Positions 43,209 through 51,549 of a stretch of DNA of 64,000 nt are shown here, one piece after another. The notes beneath the pieces are model-generated. The model was not told the DNA's origin. It saw only the letters and a list, made by a program, of their open reading frames with translations, and made no database searches. The stretch's first letter is position 1; the number at the start of each line of letters is the position of its first letter. Source of the DNA: Terriglobia bacterium (lineage in GTDB: Bacteria; Acidobacteriota; Terriglobia; Bryobacterales; Bryobacteraceae); the NCBI GenBank assembly GCA_021324615.1, contig JAJPIT010000110.1, positions 39,322 through 103,321 on the forward strand, given 5' to 3'. Both the position numbers and the translations under genes were made by a program.

Positions 43209-44246
43209 ATGGCTCTCTCGGAACGCGCGCGGATCATCATGCAGACGGTGGTTCAGATGGAGAAGCAGTTCGGAAAGGGCGCCGTGCTGCAGCTTGGCGC
43301 GCAGAACGCCCTTCCGGTCAGTGTGATTTCCAGCGGATCGATCTCGGTGGACGCCGCGCTCGGTGTGGGCGGCTTTCCGCGCGGGCGTGTGATTGAGATT
43401 TTCGGCCCCGAATCGTCGGGCAAAACCACGCTTGCGCTGCACGCCATCGCGGAATCGCAAAAGGCCGGCGGCATCGCCGCCTTCGTCGACGCCGAACACG
43501 CGCTCGATCCCGCCTACGCGCGCAAGCTCGGCGTCGATACCGACAATCTTCTGGTGTCCCAGCCGGACTGCGGCGAGCAGGCCCTGGAAATCACCAACGC
43601 CCTGGTGAGTGCCGGCTCAATCGACGTTCTCGTCGTTGACTCGGTCGCGGCGCTGGTCCCCAAAGCCGAGCTGGAGGGCGAAATGGGCGACAGCTTCATG
43701 GGACTGCACGCCCGCCTGATGTCGCAAGCCATGCGCAAGCTCACCGGGGCGCTGGCGCGGGCCAACACCTGCCTCATTTTCATCAATCAGGTGCGCGAAA
43801 AAATCGGCGTCATGTTCGGCAATCCGGAAACCACCACCGGCGGCCGCGCTTTGAAATTTTACGCCTCCGTGCGCATGGAGGTTCGCCGCACCGCGACGCT
43901 CAAAGAAGGTGAACAAGCCACCGGCAACCGCACCCGGATCAAGATTGTCAAAAATAAAGTTGCCTCGCCCTTCCGCGAGGCCGAAATCGACATTCTCTAT
44001 GGCGAAGGAATTTCCCGCGAGGGCGACCTGCTCGACTTCGGCTCCGAACAGGGCATCGTGGAAAAGAGCGGGTCGTGGTTCAGCTTCGGAGGCGAACGGA
44101 TCGGCCAGGGCCGCGAGAACGCCCGCGCATTCCTCAAGGAGCACCGGCAGATCGCCGCGAAAATCGACGCAGCCCTGCGCGAGAAACTGGGCCTGCTCCA
44201 GACCGATCCGCCGTTGAGCGCCAAGGCCAAGTCGCAGAACGCCTGA
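43209..44246 (+). CDS. recA: Recombinase RecA
   Basis: Central protein of homologous recombination and of the SOS response, 345 residues from ATG 43209. Family features: [13 protein letters not shown], Walker A GPESSGKT at 66-73, [18 protein letters not shown], the Walker B region [20 protein letters not shown], loop L1 and loop L2 ([20 protein letters not shown], then [17 protein letters not shown]), and a short acidic-poor C-terminus. An in-frame start at 43170 exists, but the 43209 start gives the normal N-terminal helix. No LexA box of a known type is evident. Followed closely by the ferredoxin gene. Confidence 0.98.
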   Translation: MALSERARIIMQTVVQMEKQFGKGAVLQLGAQNALPVSVISSGSISVDAALGVGGFPRGRVIEIFGPESSGKTTLALHAIAESQKAGGIAAFVDAEHALDPAYARKLGVDTDNLLVSQPDCGEQALEITNALVSAGSIDVLVVDSVAALVPKAELEGEMGDSFMGLHARLMSQAMRKLTGALARANTCLIFINQVREKIGVMFGNPETTTGGRALKFYASVRMEVRRTATLKEGEQATGNRTRIKIVKNKVASPFREAEIDILYGEGISREGDLLDFGSEQGIVEKSGSWFSFGGERIGQGRENARAFLKEHRQIAAKIDAALREKLGLLQTDPPLSAKAKSQNA

Positions 44247-44284
44247 GGCGCGGCGCGCGCCCGCTCCGCTACAATAGGCTGCGC

Positions 44285-44632
44285 GTGCCTCTCTTCGGAA
44301 AAAAAGAAACCGCCAGCATCACTTATATTTCTCACTCCGGTGCGGTGAACCGCGTCGATGTCCCGGTCGGCGACTCGGTCATGGAAGGCGCCATCCGGAA
44401 CAACATTGAAGGCATTGTCGCCGAATGCGGCGGCGCCTGCCAATGCGGGACCTGCCACGTGTACGTGGAGCCGCAGTTCCTCGATCGTCTGAAGCCGGTT
44501 CAGGACGACGAAAACGAGATGCTCAACACCACCGCGTCTCCGCGCCAGCCCAACAGCCGTCTGGGATGCCAGATCGAAGTTACCCTGGACTTGGACGGGC
44601 TGGTGGTCCGCACGCCTCCCCGCCAGATATGA
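44285..44632 (+). CDS. [2Fe-2S] ferredoxin (adrenodoxin/putidaredoxin type)
   Basis: Small electron carrier of 115 residues from GTG 44285. The cluster ligands follow the family spacing: Cys48, Cys54, Cys57 and Cys95 (C-x5-C-x2-C-x37-C) in ECGGACQCGTCHVY and RLGCQIEV. An extra Cys52 lies in the loop. N-terminal strand SITYISHSGAVNRVDVPVGD. A -10-like TACAAT at 44270-44275 ends nine bases before the start, so the message may be leaderless. Its stop overlaps the start of the reductase (ATGA), its evident redox partner. The final acceptor (a P450 or similar) is not seen here. Confidence 0.95.
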   Translation: MPLFGKKETASITYISHSGAVNRVDVPVGDSVMEGAIRNNIEGIVAECGGACQCGTCHVYVEPQFLDRLKPVQDDENEMLNTTASPRQPNSRLGCQIEVTLDLDGLVVRTPPRQI

Positions 44633-45774
44633 GTGTGGTCATCGCTGGCGCCGGGCAAGCCGGATTTCAGACCGCCGTGTCGCTGCGCGCCGCAGGCTAC
44701 CTGGAGCCCATCACCCTGATCGGCGAGGAGCCGTATCTTCCTTATCAGCGCCCCCCGCTGTCCAAGGGATTTCTGCTCGGAAAACAGGGAATCGAAAGCG
44801 CGGCGCTGCGGCCCGAGTCGTTTTACGCGGCGCAGCGCATCGAGCTGATCACCGGCGCCCGGGTTCAACGGATCGAGCCCCAGTTCCGCAGCGTCGTCCT
44901 CTCCTCCGGCGCGCGCGTTTCCTATAAAAAGCTGGTCCTGGCCCCTGGCGCCCGGGTGCGCACGCTTCCGCTGGCAGGAATCTCCTATCTGCGGACTTGC
45001 ACGGACGCGGTCGAGTTAAAGCAGCGCCTGAACGCCGCGGCCGAGATCGCCGTGATCGGCGGCGGGTTTATCGGGCTCGAGGTCGCCGCCGCCGCGGCGG
45101 TGCTCGGGAAAAGGGTGACCGTCTTTGAGATGCAAAATCGTTTGATGGCGCGCCTGGTCTCGCCGGTGGTTTCCGAATTTTTCCGGCGCGTTCACGGCGA
45201 GCACGGAATTGAAATTCGACTTAGTTCACCTGCACCCGATCCCCGGGCGGATCTCGTCGTGGCCGGCGTCGGCGTCCTGCCCAACCTTGAACTTGCCCGC
45301 GACGCCGGATTGCCGGTGGCGAATGGAATCATCGTGGACGAATATCTTCGAACAGCGGATGAAAATATTTTCGCCATCGGCGACTGCGCCGAATATCCGA
45401 ACCCGTTCGCCGGCGCCCGCACCCGCCTTGAATCGGTGCAGAACGCCGTCGATCAGGGCAAGACCGCGGCGGCCAATATCGCGGGCCGCAACGAAGCCTA
45501 CCGCGCCGTTCCCTGGTTCTGGACCGACCAATTCGACGTCAAATTGCAGATGGCCGGTTTATCCGGCGGCGCCGACCGGGAAGTGCTGCGCGGCGACCCG
45601 GAGTCGCGCCGGTTTTCCGTGTTCTATTTCCAGCGCGGGCGCCTGATCGCGGTCGATTCGATCAATCGTCCGGGGGAGCATCTGATGGCGCGAAAACTGC
45701 TGGCCTCCGGCGCGGTGCTCACCCCCGAACAGGCCGCCGATGAAAGTTTTGATCTGCACACCATTCTCGCGTAA
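44629..45774 (+). CDS. NAD(P)H:ferredoxin reductase (FAD-dependent, rhodocoxin-reductase-like)
   Basis: Flavoprotein that reduces the adjacent ferredoxin, 381 residues. FAD motif VVIAGAGQAGFQTAVSLRAA at the N-terminus, then PYLPYQRPPLSKGFLLG, the NAD(P)H motif AVIGGGFIGLEVAAAAAVLG (about 140-160), the FAD aspartate in ENIFAIGDCAEYPNP, and the C-terminal reductase domain. Between the NAD motif and ADLVVAGVGVLPN, the usual loop with its beta-hairpin is about 20 residues shorter than in relatives I know (only SSPAPDPR). It overlaps the ferredoxin by four bases. Confidence 0.93.
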   Translation: MSVVIAGAGQAGFQTAVSLRAAGYLEPITLIGEEPYLPYQRPPLSKGFLLGKQGIESAALRPESFYAAQRIELITGARVQRIEPQFRSVVLSSGARVSYKKLVLAPGARVRTLPLAGISYLRTCTDAVELKQRLNAAAEIAVIGGGFIGLEVAAAAAVLGKRVTVFEMQNRLMARLVSPVVSEFFRRVHGEHGIEIRLSSPAPDPRADLVVAGVGVLPNLELARDAGLPVANGIIVDEYLRTADENIFAIGDCAEYPNPFAGARTRLESVQNAVDQGKTAAANIAGRNEAYRAVPWFWTDQFDVKLQMAGLSGGADREVLRGDPESRRFSVFYFQRGRLIAVDSINRPGEHLMARKLLASGAVLTPEQAADESFDLHTILA

Positions 45775-45826
45775 ACGGGCGGGCTCGCGCCGCGTCTACG
45801 AATTGTTGAAATTCAGCCAAGACCGG

Positions 45827-47341
45827 ATGAATGTGGCGCTGGCGCTGCTGCTGGCGGCCGCGGTGGCCCGCCTGTGGGCCGCGCAGATCGGATCCAGCTT
45901 CTGGGTGGACGAGATGGTGACGGTGTTCGTGGTCCACCATGGCGCCGCGGACAAGTCGCTGGCCGTTGCGCCGCAGGTCCCAAAATCGATCTATTACGGC
46001 GTGGCCTGGCTGGCGGATCGCCTGTTCGGGGTGAAGGAAGCCGGCTATCGCATCCCCTCCCTTCTGCTGTCCCTGGCGGCGTTGTGGTTCCTCGGCCGGA
46101 TCGCGGCGCGGTTGATTCATCCGCACGCCGCCTGGTTCGCGGCTTTCGCCTGCTTCGGGCTTAAGGCGCTGAATTGGGAAGCTGCCGACGCGCGGCCTTA
46201 CGCGATGGGGCTGTGCGCGATCTCGGCGGCCACGCTGGTGTTGATCCGCTGGCTGGATTCCGCGCGCGCCGCCGATGCCGCGGCGTTTGCGATTCTCGCC
46301 TCGCTGATCTGGCGCATCCAGCTCATCTTCTGGCCGGCCTACCTGATCTTCGCGGTTTACGCGCTGGCCCGGCTGTGGCGCGGGGAGACGAGAGTCGGCT
46401 GGTTTTACGCGGCTTCCGTGTTTGCCGTCCTTGCGATCCTGCTGATGCCGGTGGCCGGCGAGGCGGTCGCGTTGAATCGCCAGGCGCGGGCCCACGTCAT
46501 CGTCGGCGAGCCGAAGCCGGGCCAGCTCTTGAACGCCGTGCAATGGCGGATGCTGGTGGAGTGCGCCTCTGCCGCCTGGCTCTTCGGCCGCTTCGGCGCC
46601 GCGAAAACGGAGCGATCCAGACCCGGCGGATCGGCGCTGCTGCTCGCCGCTGCGTGGTGGCTGATCCCGCCGCTGGCGCTCTATCTGTTTTCGCAGTACA
46701 CCGGAAATAGCGTTTTCGTCCGGCGGTATTATTCGATCGCGCTCCCCGGAACAGCGCTGCTGGTCACCATGATTGCCGCCTATTTCGTTCCCAAACGGCG
46801 GTGGAAACACGCGGCGGCACTGCTGGCGGCGGTGGTGCTGGCCTGGTACGGAGTGCATCCGGAGCGGTGGCCCGGTTCGGATTGGCGCGCCGCGGCCGCG
46901 GCCGTAAATACGCTGCCCGCGGGAACTCCGGTGATTACGCCAAGCCCGTTCATCGAGGGGATGTGGCCCGTCTGGCGGCCCGATTATCCGCTCCCCGGCT
47001 TCCTCTACGCGCACCTGAGCGTCTATGCTCTGCATCAGCCGGCGCTTCTGTTTCCGTTCCGCGCCTCGGTGGAATCGGAAGACTACGCGGAAAAGTTGAT
47101 TCCCACGCTGCTAACCGCAAGGCGGTTTGCAATCTATGGCGGCGCGCAGAACGTGCGTTTCTGGCAGAATTGGTATCTGGCGCATCCCCAATTTTCGCAG
47201 TGGTCGGCGCGCAATTTGGGCGACTTCGGCGACGTTGAAGCGGTGCTAATCCGCGCGCTTGGCCGCGAAGCGGGCGGCGATCCGTCCTTGCCGGTCCAGC
47301 CGGATCCGCTCGCCGCGCCAGATCACCGTGTTTCCGAATAG
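45827..47341 (+). CDS. GT39/GT83-like membrane glycosyltransferase
   Basis: A 504-residue protein with about 10-11 membrane helices. The first loop after helix 1 holds the acidic pair WVDE (Asp28, Glu29), the site that binds the lipid-phosphate sugar in PMT/ArnT-like enzymes, and WEAADARPYAMGLCAISAAT matches the family's second loop. An earlier in-frame ATG (45740) would add a basic stretch overlapping the reductase gene; I prefer 45827, just before the first helix. The C-terminus runs 96 bases into the end of the convergent hpnI gene, with a low-complexity tail (DPSLPVQPDPLAAPDHR). The acceptor is unknown. Confidence 0.82.
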   Translation: MNVALALLLAAAVARLWAAQIGSSFWVDEMVTVFVVHHGAADKSLAVAPQVPKSIYYGVAWLADRLFGVKEAGYRIPSLLLSLAALWFLGRIAARLIHPHAAWFAAFACFGLKALNWEAADARPYAMGLCAISAATLVLIRWLDSARAADAAAFAILASLIWRIQLIFWPAYLIFAVYALARLWRGETRVGWFYAASVFAVLAILLMPVAGEAVALNRQARAHVIVGEPKPGQLLNAVQWRMLVECASAAWLFGRFGAAKTERSRPGGSALLLAAAWWLIPPLALYLFSQYTGNSVFVRRYYSIALPGTALLVTMIAAYFVPKRRWKHAAALLAAVVLAWYGVHPERWPGSDWRAAAAAVNTLPAGTPVITPSPFIEGMWPVWRPDYPLPGFLYAHLSVYALHQPALLFPFRASVESEDYAEKLIPTLLTARRFAIYGGAQNVRFWQNWYLAHPQFSQWSARNLGDFGDVEAVLIRALGREAGGDPSLPVQPDPLAAPDHRVSE

Positions 47342-48343
47342 CGCCGCCGCCCACACCGCCGCCGCGAAGAGATCGCGCAACGGAACCGCCCACCACAGCT
47401 TCAAAGCGTCGCGGCTGCGCATAACAAACCATCCCGATTCGATCGCCATCAGCATTCGCGCGCCCAGCACCGCGGCCGCAATTGTCCACTCTCCCGCCGC
47501 CGCGCAGAGGATCGCCCACAACGTCGCGAAAGTCAATGGCAATCCCAGGAATCCGCCGAACTTGGAAACGCGGATGGTTCGCGCCCAGCGGACCTGGTGC
47601 CGCCATACCTCGCTCCATCCGCCGCCCAGGTGCGTGTCGACGATCAGATCGGAAATCACGCACTTCAACCCAAGCGAGCGGATTCGCCGCCCCAGTTGAT
47701 AATCGTCGGCGAGATAGTCGGCAACCGAAGCAAATCCGCCGATGCGGTCCAGATCTTGGCGGCGAATCGCCATCGTCGAGCCCAGCGCGAATTCATCCAC
47801 GCCGGCCAGTCTGGCCACCAGCGTCGAGGGCGCGAAGTCGGTGGAAATGCCAAGTCCTTCAAATCGCGCCGCGAACGTGCCGCCGCGGGCGCGATACAGG
47901 CAGGTCACCAGGCCGACCGAAGGGTCCTGAAGCGGCGCCGTGACCCGCGCCAGGTAATCGGAAGGAACGCAAATGTCGGCGTCGTTGACCACCAGAATCG
48001 GGTAACGCGCCTCTGCGGCGAGATCCATCAGCACGCCGGCCTTTCCGTTCGGCTTTCTGGTCCGGCACTCGAGGATGCGCGCCCGCGGGAACTCCCGCAG
48101 CACCGCCACCGCCGGATCATCCGGCGATCCGACGCCGCAGAGCAGCTCGTATTCGCCCGGCAACCCGGCGTGAGAGGCGATCGCCTCCCGGAAGCCCGAG
48201 TCGACGCCGCGAACCGGTTTTAGAATCGAAACCGGCGGATGGCCATGGCTTGCGGATTGCCGCCGGGTTCGCCGCAGGCAGGCGAAGATCGCAAGGATCT
48301 GATAAAGGCCGGAAATCGCCGCGATCGCGATGAGAAAGATCAC
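47246..48343 (-). CDS. hpnI: Hopanoid-associated glycosyltransferase HpnI
   Basis: GT2-family membrane enzyme related to ceramide glucosyltransferase, 365 residues. One N-terminal helix (IFLIAIAAISGLYQILAIFA), then PPVSILKPVRGVDSGF, NDAD, the second acidic motif in YLADDYQLG, QVRWART (the Q-x-x-R-W site), and C-terminal helices. In Burkholderia HpnI adds GlcNAc to bacteriohopanetetrol; the neighbouring hpnJ supports that role. GTG 48343 overlaps the stop of the upstream transporter gene (GTGA); a start 12 codons earlier is less likely. Confidence 0.85.
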   Translation of the reverse strand: MIFLIAIAAISGLYQILAIFACLRRTRRQSASHGHPPVSILKPVRGVDSGFREAIASHAGLPGEYELLCGVGSPDDPAVAVLREFPRARILECRTRKPNGKAGVLMDLAAEARYPILVVNDADICVPSDYLARVTAPLQDPSVGLVTCLYRARGGTFAARFEGLGISTDFAPSTLVARLAGVDEFALGSTMAIRRQDLDRIGGFASVADYLADDYQLGRRIRSLGLKCVISDLIVDTHLGGGWSEVWRHQVRWARTIRVSKFGGFLGLPLTFATLWAILCAAAGEWTIAAAVLGARMLMAIESGWFVMRSRDALKLWWAVPLRDLFAAAVWAAALFGNTVIWRGERIRLDRQGRIAARFAAKRAD

Positions 48344-48705
48344 CGGGCGAGCAGCACCACGCCGAAGGCGACCAGGCATGCTCCCGCCCAGCGCCGCGAA
48401 TCCACTTCCTCTTTCAAGACAACCTTGGCCAGGATTGTTTCAAACACCAGCGTCGCCGCCGAAGCCGGCACCGCGAAGCTCAGATCGGCCGTTTCCAGCA
48501 GCGTCATGAACGCGAAAAACGAAACCGCCATCAGCGCGACCGCCAGAATCAGAAACTTCTTCCGCGCCAGCGCCGCCAGAACGCGCGCCAATCGCCTGGG
48601 ATGAAATTCCTTGATCTCGCCGTGCCGCTTCATCTCGACGCTTTGCAGCAGATCGCCCAGTACGGTGCTAAAGACCATCGCCGCCAGCAGGAACCAGGTC
48701 CTCAT
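48340..48705 (-). CDS. SMR/EamA-like small membrane transporter, half 2
   Basis: A 121-residue protein with four hydrophobic segments (WFLLAAMVFSTVLGDLLQS, KFLILAVALMAVSFFAFMTL, AVPASAATLVFETILAKVVL, WAGACLVAFGVVLLA), the size and layout of a single EamA domain, as in ArnE/ArnF flippase subunits. It overlaps the neighbouring transporter by four bases (ATGA) and hpnI by four, so all are translated as a block. Together with the other half it probably forms a heterodimer that moves a lipid or lipid-linked sugar across the inner membrane. Confidence 0.78.
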   Translation of the reverse strand: MRTWFLLAAMVFSTVLGDLLQSVEMKRHGEIKEFHPRRLARVLAALARKKFLILAVALMAVSFFAFMTLLETADLSFAVPASAATLVFETILAKVVLKEEVDSRRWAGACLVAFGVVLLAR

Positions 48706-49094
48706 GGCCGCTGGCTCCGCGGCACGCCCAGGCCGACCAGCACGGTTCCGGCGACGATCAGCAGCGTGCCCGCCCAGCGCGACGGCGTGATCTGTTCATT
48801 TAGAAACCAGCGTCCGATCAGCGCGTTGGCCACATAGCCGAGCGAGGTCACCGGCAGAACATAGCTCAGATCCGCCCAACTGAGCAGCGCCATGCGCGAC
48901 AGCAGCCAGACGATCAACAGAACAATTCCGGTACCGACCCAGGGGCTGAAGATCGCGGCAAGGTAATCCAGCGCGCTCGCCGTCGCGCGGTTGCGCATTC
49001 CCGTGGCCAGCGCGAAATTTCCCAGCGCGTTCGACAACACCACTACGATCGTGAATACCCGCGTCTTCAGGCGGAGGCGGTCGGAAGTTTTCAT
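48702..49094 (-). CDS. SMR/EamA-like small membrane transporter, half 1
   Basis: A 130-residue partner with the same four-helix plan (VFTIVVVLSNALGNFALATG, WVGTGIVLLIVWLLSRMALL, SYVLPVTSLGYVANALIGRW, WAGTLLIVAGTVLVGLGV). ATG 49094 gives a short basic N-terminus (MKTSDRLRLKTR); longer in-frame starts are less likely. It lies 54 bases after hpnJ. The pair resembles ArnE/ArnF, and its position between hpnJ and hpnI suggests a role in hopanoid head-group assembly or transport. That role is inference. Confidence 0.78.
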   Translation of the reverse strand: MKTSDRLRLKTRVFTIVVVLSNALGNFALATGMRNRATASALDYLAAIFSPWVGTGIVLLIVWLLSRMALLSWADLSYVLPVTSLGYVANALIGRWFLNEQITPSRWAGTLLIVAGTVLVGLGVPRSQRP

Positions 49095-49148
49095 CCCCCC
49101 ACGCTCCCCGGCCCGCGGCCGGTTCCTCTGCTCCCGCCGCAATCCTGT

Positions 49149-50609
49149 TTACCCGGCTTGTTCCTGGTTCAGAACGCGGGTGGCGCGGTGCTCGGCCACG
49201 TATTTCTTGCGCTTGTTGCGCAGGTAAAGATAATCCTTGGCTTCCTTGTACAGGCGCCTGCGTTCGTGCCCGTCGAAGATGGCCTTGCGCACGATGCGCC
49301 AGGCGGCCTTGGGCCGGAAATAATACTCGCCGTAGAATCGCTCCACCCAGTCCACCAGCTCCTCCCGCTCCAGAATCCCCGGATAAACGACGTTGGGCAA
49401 CTGGTGGCCCTCCTCGTCGGCCATGTTGATCTGCACCAGGTTGTTCTTTTTGGCGTAGTCGTAAAACTCGGTGCCCGGAAAGGCGTGGGCGATGGAAACC
49501 TGGATCGTCTCCACGTCCAGGCGTTTGGCGAACTCGATGGTGTTGCGGAGCGTCTCGCGCGTCTCCCCCGGAAGTCCCACGATGAAATCGCCGTGAATGA
49601 CCAGGCCCAGCTTGTGGCAGTTTTCGGTGAAGCGCTTGGCCATTTCGATGGTCGCGCCTTTCTTGATGTTGCGCAGGATCTGCTCGTCGCCCGACTCGTA
49701 GCCGACGATCAGCAGCCGGCAGCCCGCCTCTTTCATCGCCTTCAGCGTTTCGTAATCGGTGGTGACGCGCGAAGTGCAGCTCCAGGTGAACTTCAATTTC
49801 TTCAACTCCGCGCAAAGCTCCAGCGTCCGCGCCTTGCGATAGTTGAAGGTGTCGTCGTCGAAGAAAATCTCCTTCAATCCCGGAAAATTCTCCAGCACAT
49901 AGCGGCACTCGTTGGCGACGTCCTGCGTCGAGCGCAGCCGCCACCGGTGGCCAGAATGCGTCTGCGGCCACAGGCAGAAGGTGCACATCGCCGGGCATCC
50001 GCGGGTGGTGTAAAAGGAAACGTAGGGGTTCAGCAGAAACGGAACGTTATACCGGCGAAAATCGAGGTCGCGCTTATAGACCTTGGTCACCCATGGCAGC
50101 TCGTCCAGATTTTCAATGTATCCGCCCTCGGGATTGTGGACGTTTACCCCGTTTTTGCGGAAACTCACGCCGGCCAGATCTTCGAGCGCGGCGCCCTTGG
50201 CATAGTTCGCGATCGGATAGTCGAACTCGCGGCGCGCGATGAAGTCGATCGCCTTGGAGGCGTTCAAGACCTTATCCGGCTCGATCGTCACCGGCGGCCC
50301 CACAAAGGCGACCTTCAGCTTCGGATTGCAATCCTTCATCATCTCCGCGATCTTCACATCGACGTGAAAACCGGGCGAGGAGGTGAACAGCACCATCAAC
50401 TCGAAGTCTTTGGCCTGCGCCACCGTCTCCTCGATGGAAACGCCATGCGGCGGGGCGTCCAGAACCTTGCTGTTCTCCAGCATTCCGGCGGGATAGCACA
50501 GCCACACCGGATACCAGTAGGATTCGATCTCGCGGGTCGACGGCCATCGCGAACCAGCCCCGCCGTCAAAACCTTCAAAAGAAGGCGGATTCAGAAACAG
50601 AGTTCTCAT
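49149..50609 (-). CDS. hpnJ: Hopanoid-associated radical SAM protein HpnJ
   Basis: Radical SAM enzyme of 486 residues with an N-terminal B12-binding-like domain (about 1-150: TLFLNPPSFEGFDGGAGSRW). The [4Fe-4S] cysteines are Cys205, Cys209 and Cys212 in RGCPAMCTFC, followed by LWPQTHSGHRWR and EIFFDDDTFNYRKA. The match with known HpnJ is very close by memory. HpnJ turns glucosaminyl bacteriohopanetetrol into the cyclitol ether. The ATG at 50609 is preferred by similarity, although a GTG two codons upstream (50615) is nearer to the GGAG site. Upstream lies a small exported protein gene. Confidence 0.93.
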   Translation of the reverse strand: MRTLFLNPPSFEGFDGGAGSRWPSTREIESYWYPVWLCYPAGMLENSKVLDAPPHGVSIEETVAQAKDFELMVLFTSSPGFHVDVKIAEMMKDCNPKLKVAFVGPPVTIEPDKVLNASKAIDFIARREFDYPIANYAKGAALEDLAGVSFRKNGVNVHNPEGGYIENLDELPWVTKVYKRDLDFRRYNVPFLLNPYVSFYTTRGCPAMCTFCLWPQTHSGHRWRLRSTQDVANECRYVLENFPGLKEIFFDDDTFNYRKARTLELCAELKKLKFTWSCTSRVTTDYETLKAMKEAGCRLLIVGYESGDEQILRNIKKGATIEMAKRFTENCHKLGLVIHGDFIVGLPGETRETLRNTIEFAKRLDVETIQVSIAHAFPGTEFYDYAKKNNLVQINMADEEGHQLPNVVYPGILEREELVDWVERFYGEYYFRPKAAWRIVRKAIFDGHERRRLYKEAKDYLYLRNKRKKYVAEHRATRVLNQEQAG

Positions 50610-50648
50610 CGGCACGGCGCTTTTGGAGTCTCCTTGTCTTCTAAAACG

Positions 50649-51374
50649 CTAGCGGTTGGAATCGGAGGCCAGATCCTCCGCCTTTTCCTGCCTGGTGAAG
50701 TTGCTGAAATCGACGTTAAGCTCCGCACGGCCGAAAATCCGCACCTCGGCGGTACTCTGAAAACGCTTCGGGATGGCGATCCCGTTCTGAATCTCGTACT
50801 CGTTGACAAAAACCACTTTCTTCAGAAAGATGGAAGGCGTCTTCACCAGCCGTCCCGCCTCGCGCACCGGCATTGCGGTCGCCTCGTCCAGCCACAGCTC
50901 CCCTTTGAACATTCCGATGCGCTTCTGGCGCGGCGTCACCTGGAAAATATGCACGTTTTGTCCGTCCCGCTGCGCCACGCCCTTGTATTTGAACTTGTAA
51001 TTGGCCGGAACGATGGCGTTTTCCGGGGCTTCGGCCTCCGCCGCCAGATAACGCGTGATCACCTCATTTTTAATCGTGTTGTCACCGGAAAATCCCAAAG
51101 CCTTGTAGGTGATCTTCCCCAGCCTTGAGATGCGCCGGAGCGCGGTAAGCGTTCCCTGTTTTTCCAGCCGGGGCAGTTTCGCGTCGATGTTCACCCGCAT
51201 CTGCGCGCCGAGCAGCGCCTCTTTTTGGGTCTGGCGCGCCGCCAGGTACTTGTTGATGATCTCCTGGCCTTCCTGGTCCCCGCCCGCTTCCGACGCGCTC
51301 ACCAAGGCGCCCGCCAGCGCCACATACGCGCACGCAAGAACCGCCGCCCCGCCGAACACCCTTCTTGAAATCAT
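50649..51374 (-). CDS. Exported protein, outer-membrane lipoprotein-sorting-like
   Basis: A 241-residue exported protein. N-terminal region MISRRVFGGAAVLACAYVAL with a twin-arginine-like RR and a hydrophobic core, ending near ALVSASEA. The rest is beta-rich (ITYKALGFSGDNTIKNEVIT, YKFKYKGVAQRDGQNVHIFQ, RIGMFKGELWLDEATAMPVR, IPKRFQSTAEVRIFGRAELN), the pattern of the LolA/LolB half-barrel. ATG 51374 is chosen over an upstream TTG. It ends 39 bases before hpnJ on the same strand, so it may be first in the hopanoid unit and could help lipid transport; this is inference. Confidence 0.7.
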   Translation of the reverse strand: MISRRVFGGAAVLACAYVALAGALVSASEAGGDQEGQEIINKYLAARQTQKEALLGAQMRVNIDAKLPRLEKQGTLTALRRISRLGKITYKALGFSGDNTIKNEVITRYLAAEAEAPENAIVPANYKFKYKGVAQRDGQNVHIFQVTPRQKRIGMFKGELWLDEATAMPVREAGRLVKTPSIFLKKVVFVNEYEIQNGIAIPKRFQSTAEVRIFGRAELNVDFSNFTRQEKAEDLASDSNR

Positions 51375-51549
51375 CAAAGTCAACTCCAGTGTATCAGATG
51401 CGCCGTATCGTTACACGGCTGGCGCCACCCCGGCTTGCCGCTATTGCTTTCGATGCGATGAACACGCAGCCGGACGCGGCAAGATTGCCCTCCCATCCCC
51501 GGCGGGGCGGGGCTCGCGCCGGCAGGTCGAAAGCGATAGGATATCGGCT

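Noticed and set aside
45740..45826. Upstream ATG start for the GT39-like protein
   Set aside because: It would overlap the reductase gene by 35 bases and add a basic stretch before the first helix that relatives lack.
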